From: Catenibacterium sp. co_0103 | GTDB lineage: Bacteria > Bacillota_I > Bacilli_A > Erysipelotrichales > Coprobacillaceae | Length of the DNA: 8,172 nucleotides | Assembly (NCBI RefSeq): GCF_004168205.1 | Contig: NZ_RCYB01000084.1 | Coordinates: forward strand, 1-8,172 | Reading direction: 5' to 3' | In this document: positions 7,258-8,172 of the stretch, in pieces | How positions within the stretch are numbered: position 1 is the stretch's first letter | Layout: every line of letters starts with the position of its first letter | Notes under the pieces: model-generated | Seen by the model: the letters and a program-made list of their open reading frames with translations, nothing else | The model's database searches: none | What the model was told of the DNA's origin: nothing | Position numbers and translations under genes: made by a program

Positions 7258-7920
7258 TTATTCCTTCCATTCTCTTATACGTGTTAAAAGGTAATCACAC
7301 CAAGACTTGACTCCTTCTCCACTTTTTGCACATATTTCAAACACCTTTGCATTCTTATTACGATAATGAATATTCTCTTTACATTTTTCTATATCAAAAT
7401 CAAAGTAAGGAAGAACATCCACCTTATTAATAAGCACGACATCACATACTTCAAACATAAGCGGATATTTTAAAGGCTTATCATCCCCTTCTGGCACACT
7501 CAATATCGCAATATTTAAAGAGGAACCTGTATCAAATTCCGCAGGACATACTAGATTTCCTACATTTTCTAATACTGCAAGATCTAGATTTTCCATTCCT
7601 AATTCATGTAATCCCTGTCTTGTCATATCCGCATCTAAATGACACATGCCTCCTGTGTGTAATTGTATTGTACGTACACCATACTGGCTAATAGTGTGCG
7701 CATCCACATCACTATCAATATCTGCTTCCATAACACCAATATTCACTTCATCTTTGATTGTTTCAATAGTGCGTGATAATGTGGTTGTCTTTCCTGAACC
7801 TGGACTAGACATGATATTAAGTAAGAAAACACCCTTCTCTTTGCATTCCTGTCTTAATAAATCTGCATCCTTATTATTATCTTCAAATATACTCTGTTTT
7901 ACTTCTATAACCTTATACAT
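7258..7920 (-). CDS. hypB: hydrogenase nickel incorporation GTPase HypB
   Basis: This 220-residue SIMIBI-class GTPase drives nickel delivery to hydrogenase with HypA. Walker A is 'SSPGSGKTT' (38-46). The nickel/zinc switch site has the conserved pair C93-H94 in 'GGMCHLDADM', with C125 in 'ENVGNLVCP' completing the known metal ligands. The guanine-specificity motif is NKVD (165-168), and 'CAKSGEG' (197-203) is the G5-like loop. The N-terminal CxxCGC high-affinity nickel site of E. coli HypB and the His-rich nickel store of some homologues are both absent, so this is the minimal form. The frame is open to an ATG at 7995, but I prefer 7918-7920. AAAGGGG lies seven bases upstream, the family N-terminus matches, and the likely promoter lies within the extension. 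It is the first gene of the hypB-oxidoreductase-hypA operon. Confidence 0.95.
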   Translation of the reverse strand: MYKVIEVKQSIFEDNNKDADLLRQECKEKGVFLLNIMSSPGSGKTTTLSRTIETIKDEVNIGVMEADIDSDVDAHTISQYGVRTIQLHTGGMCHLDADMTRQGLHELGMENLDLAVLENVGNLVCPAEFDTGSSLNIAILSVPEGDDKPLKYPLMFEVCDVVLINKVDVLPYFDFDIEKCKENIHYRNKNAKVFEICAKSGEGVKSWCDYLLTRIREWKE

Positions 7921-7927
7921 ATGTAAA

Positions 7928-7934
7928 CCCCTTT
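7928..7934 (-). promoter_or_regulatory. ribosome binding site that decides the hypB start
   Basis: AAAGGGG on the minus strand lies seven bases before the ATG at 7920. It supports the 220-residue HypB over the 245-residue alternative starting at 7995. Confidence 0.8.
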
Positions 7935-7942
7935 CATTAGAT

Positions 7943-7971
7943 ATTCTAATAGATTTCTTGAACAGAGTAAA
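7943..7971 (-). promoter_or_regulatory. candidate promoter of the hypB operon
   Basis: On the minus strand, TTTACT (7971-7966) and TAGAAT (7948-7943) are 17 bases apart; the -10 matches five of six consensus bases and the -35 four of six. The start point would fall close to the ribosome binding site, leaving a short leader. A hairpin-forming repeat lies upstream at 7983-8016. Confidence 0.5.
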
Positions 7972-7982
7972 CAGAACAAAAT

Positions 7983-8016
7983 AATCCTTCAACAAATCAT
8001 CTTATTTGTAAGGATT
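7983..8016. repeat. imperfect inverted repeat upstream of hypB
   Basis: AATCCTT (7983-7989) pairs with AAGGATT (8010-8016), and inside it ACAAAT (7992-7997) pairs with ATTTGT (8004-8009). That gives 13 bp with a 2-base bulge and a 6-base loop. On the minus strand the stem is followed by ATTTTG, a poor U-tract. It could be a weak terminator or attenuator for leftward transcription, or a regulator site above the hypB promoter. Confidence 0.45.
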
Positions 8017-8043
8017 TAAAATTCTAAGAGTTTGTGATTTTCT

Positions 8044-8072
8044 TTAAAATAGTGGTGTATTTGGTGTATAAT
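8044..8072 (+). promoter_or_regulatory. plus-strand sigma70-type promoter at right edge
   Basis: TTAAAA (8044-8049) and a perfect TATAAT (8067-8072) are 17 bases apart. An AAAGGAG ribosome binding site follows at 8086-8092, about ten bases after the expected start point. It drives transcription away from hypB, towards whatever lies beyond the window. Confidence 0.55.
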
Positions 8073-8099
8073 AGCACAGGTATTCAAAGGAGAATAAGT

Positions 8100-8144
8100 G
8101 TGAAACAAAAATCAATCAAAACGTATAAAAAAAGACAAACTTAA
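8100..8144 (+). CDS. possible 14-codon GTG-start leader peptide
   Basis: A GTG seven bases after a good AAAGGAG site (8086-8092) opens a 14-codon frame, MKQKSIKTYKKRQT, ending in TAA. It follows a well-formed promoter. The peptide is very basic (five Lys, one Arg). Its last codons form the left arm of the hairpin at 8136-8155, an arrangement seen in translational or transcriptional attenuators. I do not recognise it as a known leader. It may equally be chance in an A-rich stretch, because the same hairpin makes sense as a minus-strand terminator. Confidence 0.3.
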   Translation: MKQKSIKTYKKRQT

Positions 8145-8155
8145 AAACAAGTTTG
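8125..8155 (-). terminator. possible minus-strand intrinsic terminator of an off-window gene
   Basis: CAAACTT (8136-8142) pairs with AAGTTTG (8149-8155) over 7 bp with a 6-base loop. Read on the minus strand, the stem is followed by TCTTTTTTTATA, a strong T-run. A minus-strand TAA at 8164-8162 lies just upstream, so a leftward gene beyond the window could end here. The stem is AT-rich and weak, and a plus-strand attenuator role is the alternative. Confidence 0.45.
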
Positions 8156-8172
8156 AATAATTTAGAAAAAAT

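Noticed and set aside
7646..7984. Plus-strand open frame of 112 codons opposite hypB
   Set aside because: It is antisense to a firmly identified gene, has no family resemblance, and reflects codon composition of hypB.
7921..7995. 25-residue N-terminal extension of HypB to the ATG at 7995
   Set aside because: The ATG at 7920 has AAAGGGG at good spacing and matches the HypB N-terminus; the extension overlaps the candidate promoter.
1..8172. CRISPR array, tRNA, rRNA, insertion sequence or prophage attachment site
   Set aside because: No regularly spaced repeats, cloverleaf or rRNA signatures, transposase frames or flanking duplications were seen.

Overview
The window is AT-rich (by eye about one third G+C), with strong AGGAGG-type ribosome binding sites, sigma70-like promoters and short U-tract terminators. 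Protein style (MerR, MATE, HypA/HypB, a multi-domain Fe-S flavoprotein) fits an anaerobic low-GC Bacillota. A gut Erysipelotrichia/Coprobacillaceae-like lineage is my guess from overall feel only; nothing here is a taxonomic marker.

Left part (1-3568, all minus strand): a MATE-family multidrug/cation antiporter (start best placed at 3568) is followed 23 bases later by a 701-residue protein with two SWIM zinc-finger modules. The SWIM gene has its own extended -10 promoter, overlapping the matE stop codon, and an intrinsic terminator. A perfect 10-bp hairpin sits at the extreme left edge.

Middle (3569-4216): a divergent intergenic region with two dyads separates matE from a plus-strand MerR-family regulator of the AdhR/NmlR type, which is the natural candidate to control the transporter. 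The regulator ends in a bidirectional terminator shared with the convergent operon to its right.

Right part (4225-7920, minus strand): a tight three-gene operon, hypB, a large Fe-S/FAD oxidoreductase, then hypA, with gaps of 4 and 2 bases. HypA and HypB are the nickel-insertion pair of [NiFe]-hydrogenase maturation. No hydrogenase subunit, hypC/D/E/F or urease gene is present in the window. The 893-residue central protein fuses a winged-helix-like N-terminus, an uncharacterised Cys-rich domain, a ferredoxin motif, a complete GltD-type FAD/NAD(P) module and a second ferredoxin motif. Its position between two nickel chaperones is the most intriguing thing here: it suggests either an electron-transfer partner for a nickel enzyme encoded elsewhere, or a redox step in nickel handling.

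Right edge (7921-8172): the hypB promoter, an imperfect hairpin upstream of it, and a plus-strand promoter with a 14-codon GTG mini-ORF. The end of that mini-ORF overlaps a hairpin that would work as a terminator on the opposite strand. No rRNA, tRNA, CRISPR array or insertion sequence was recognised.
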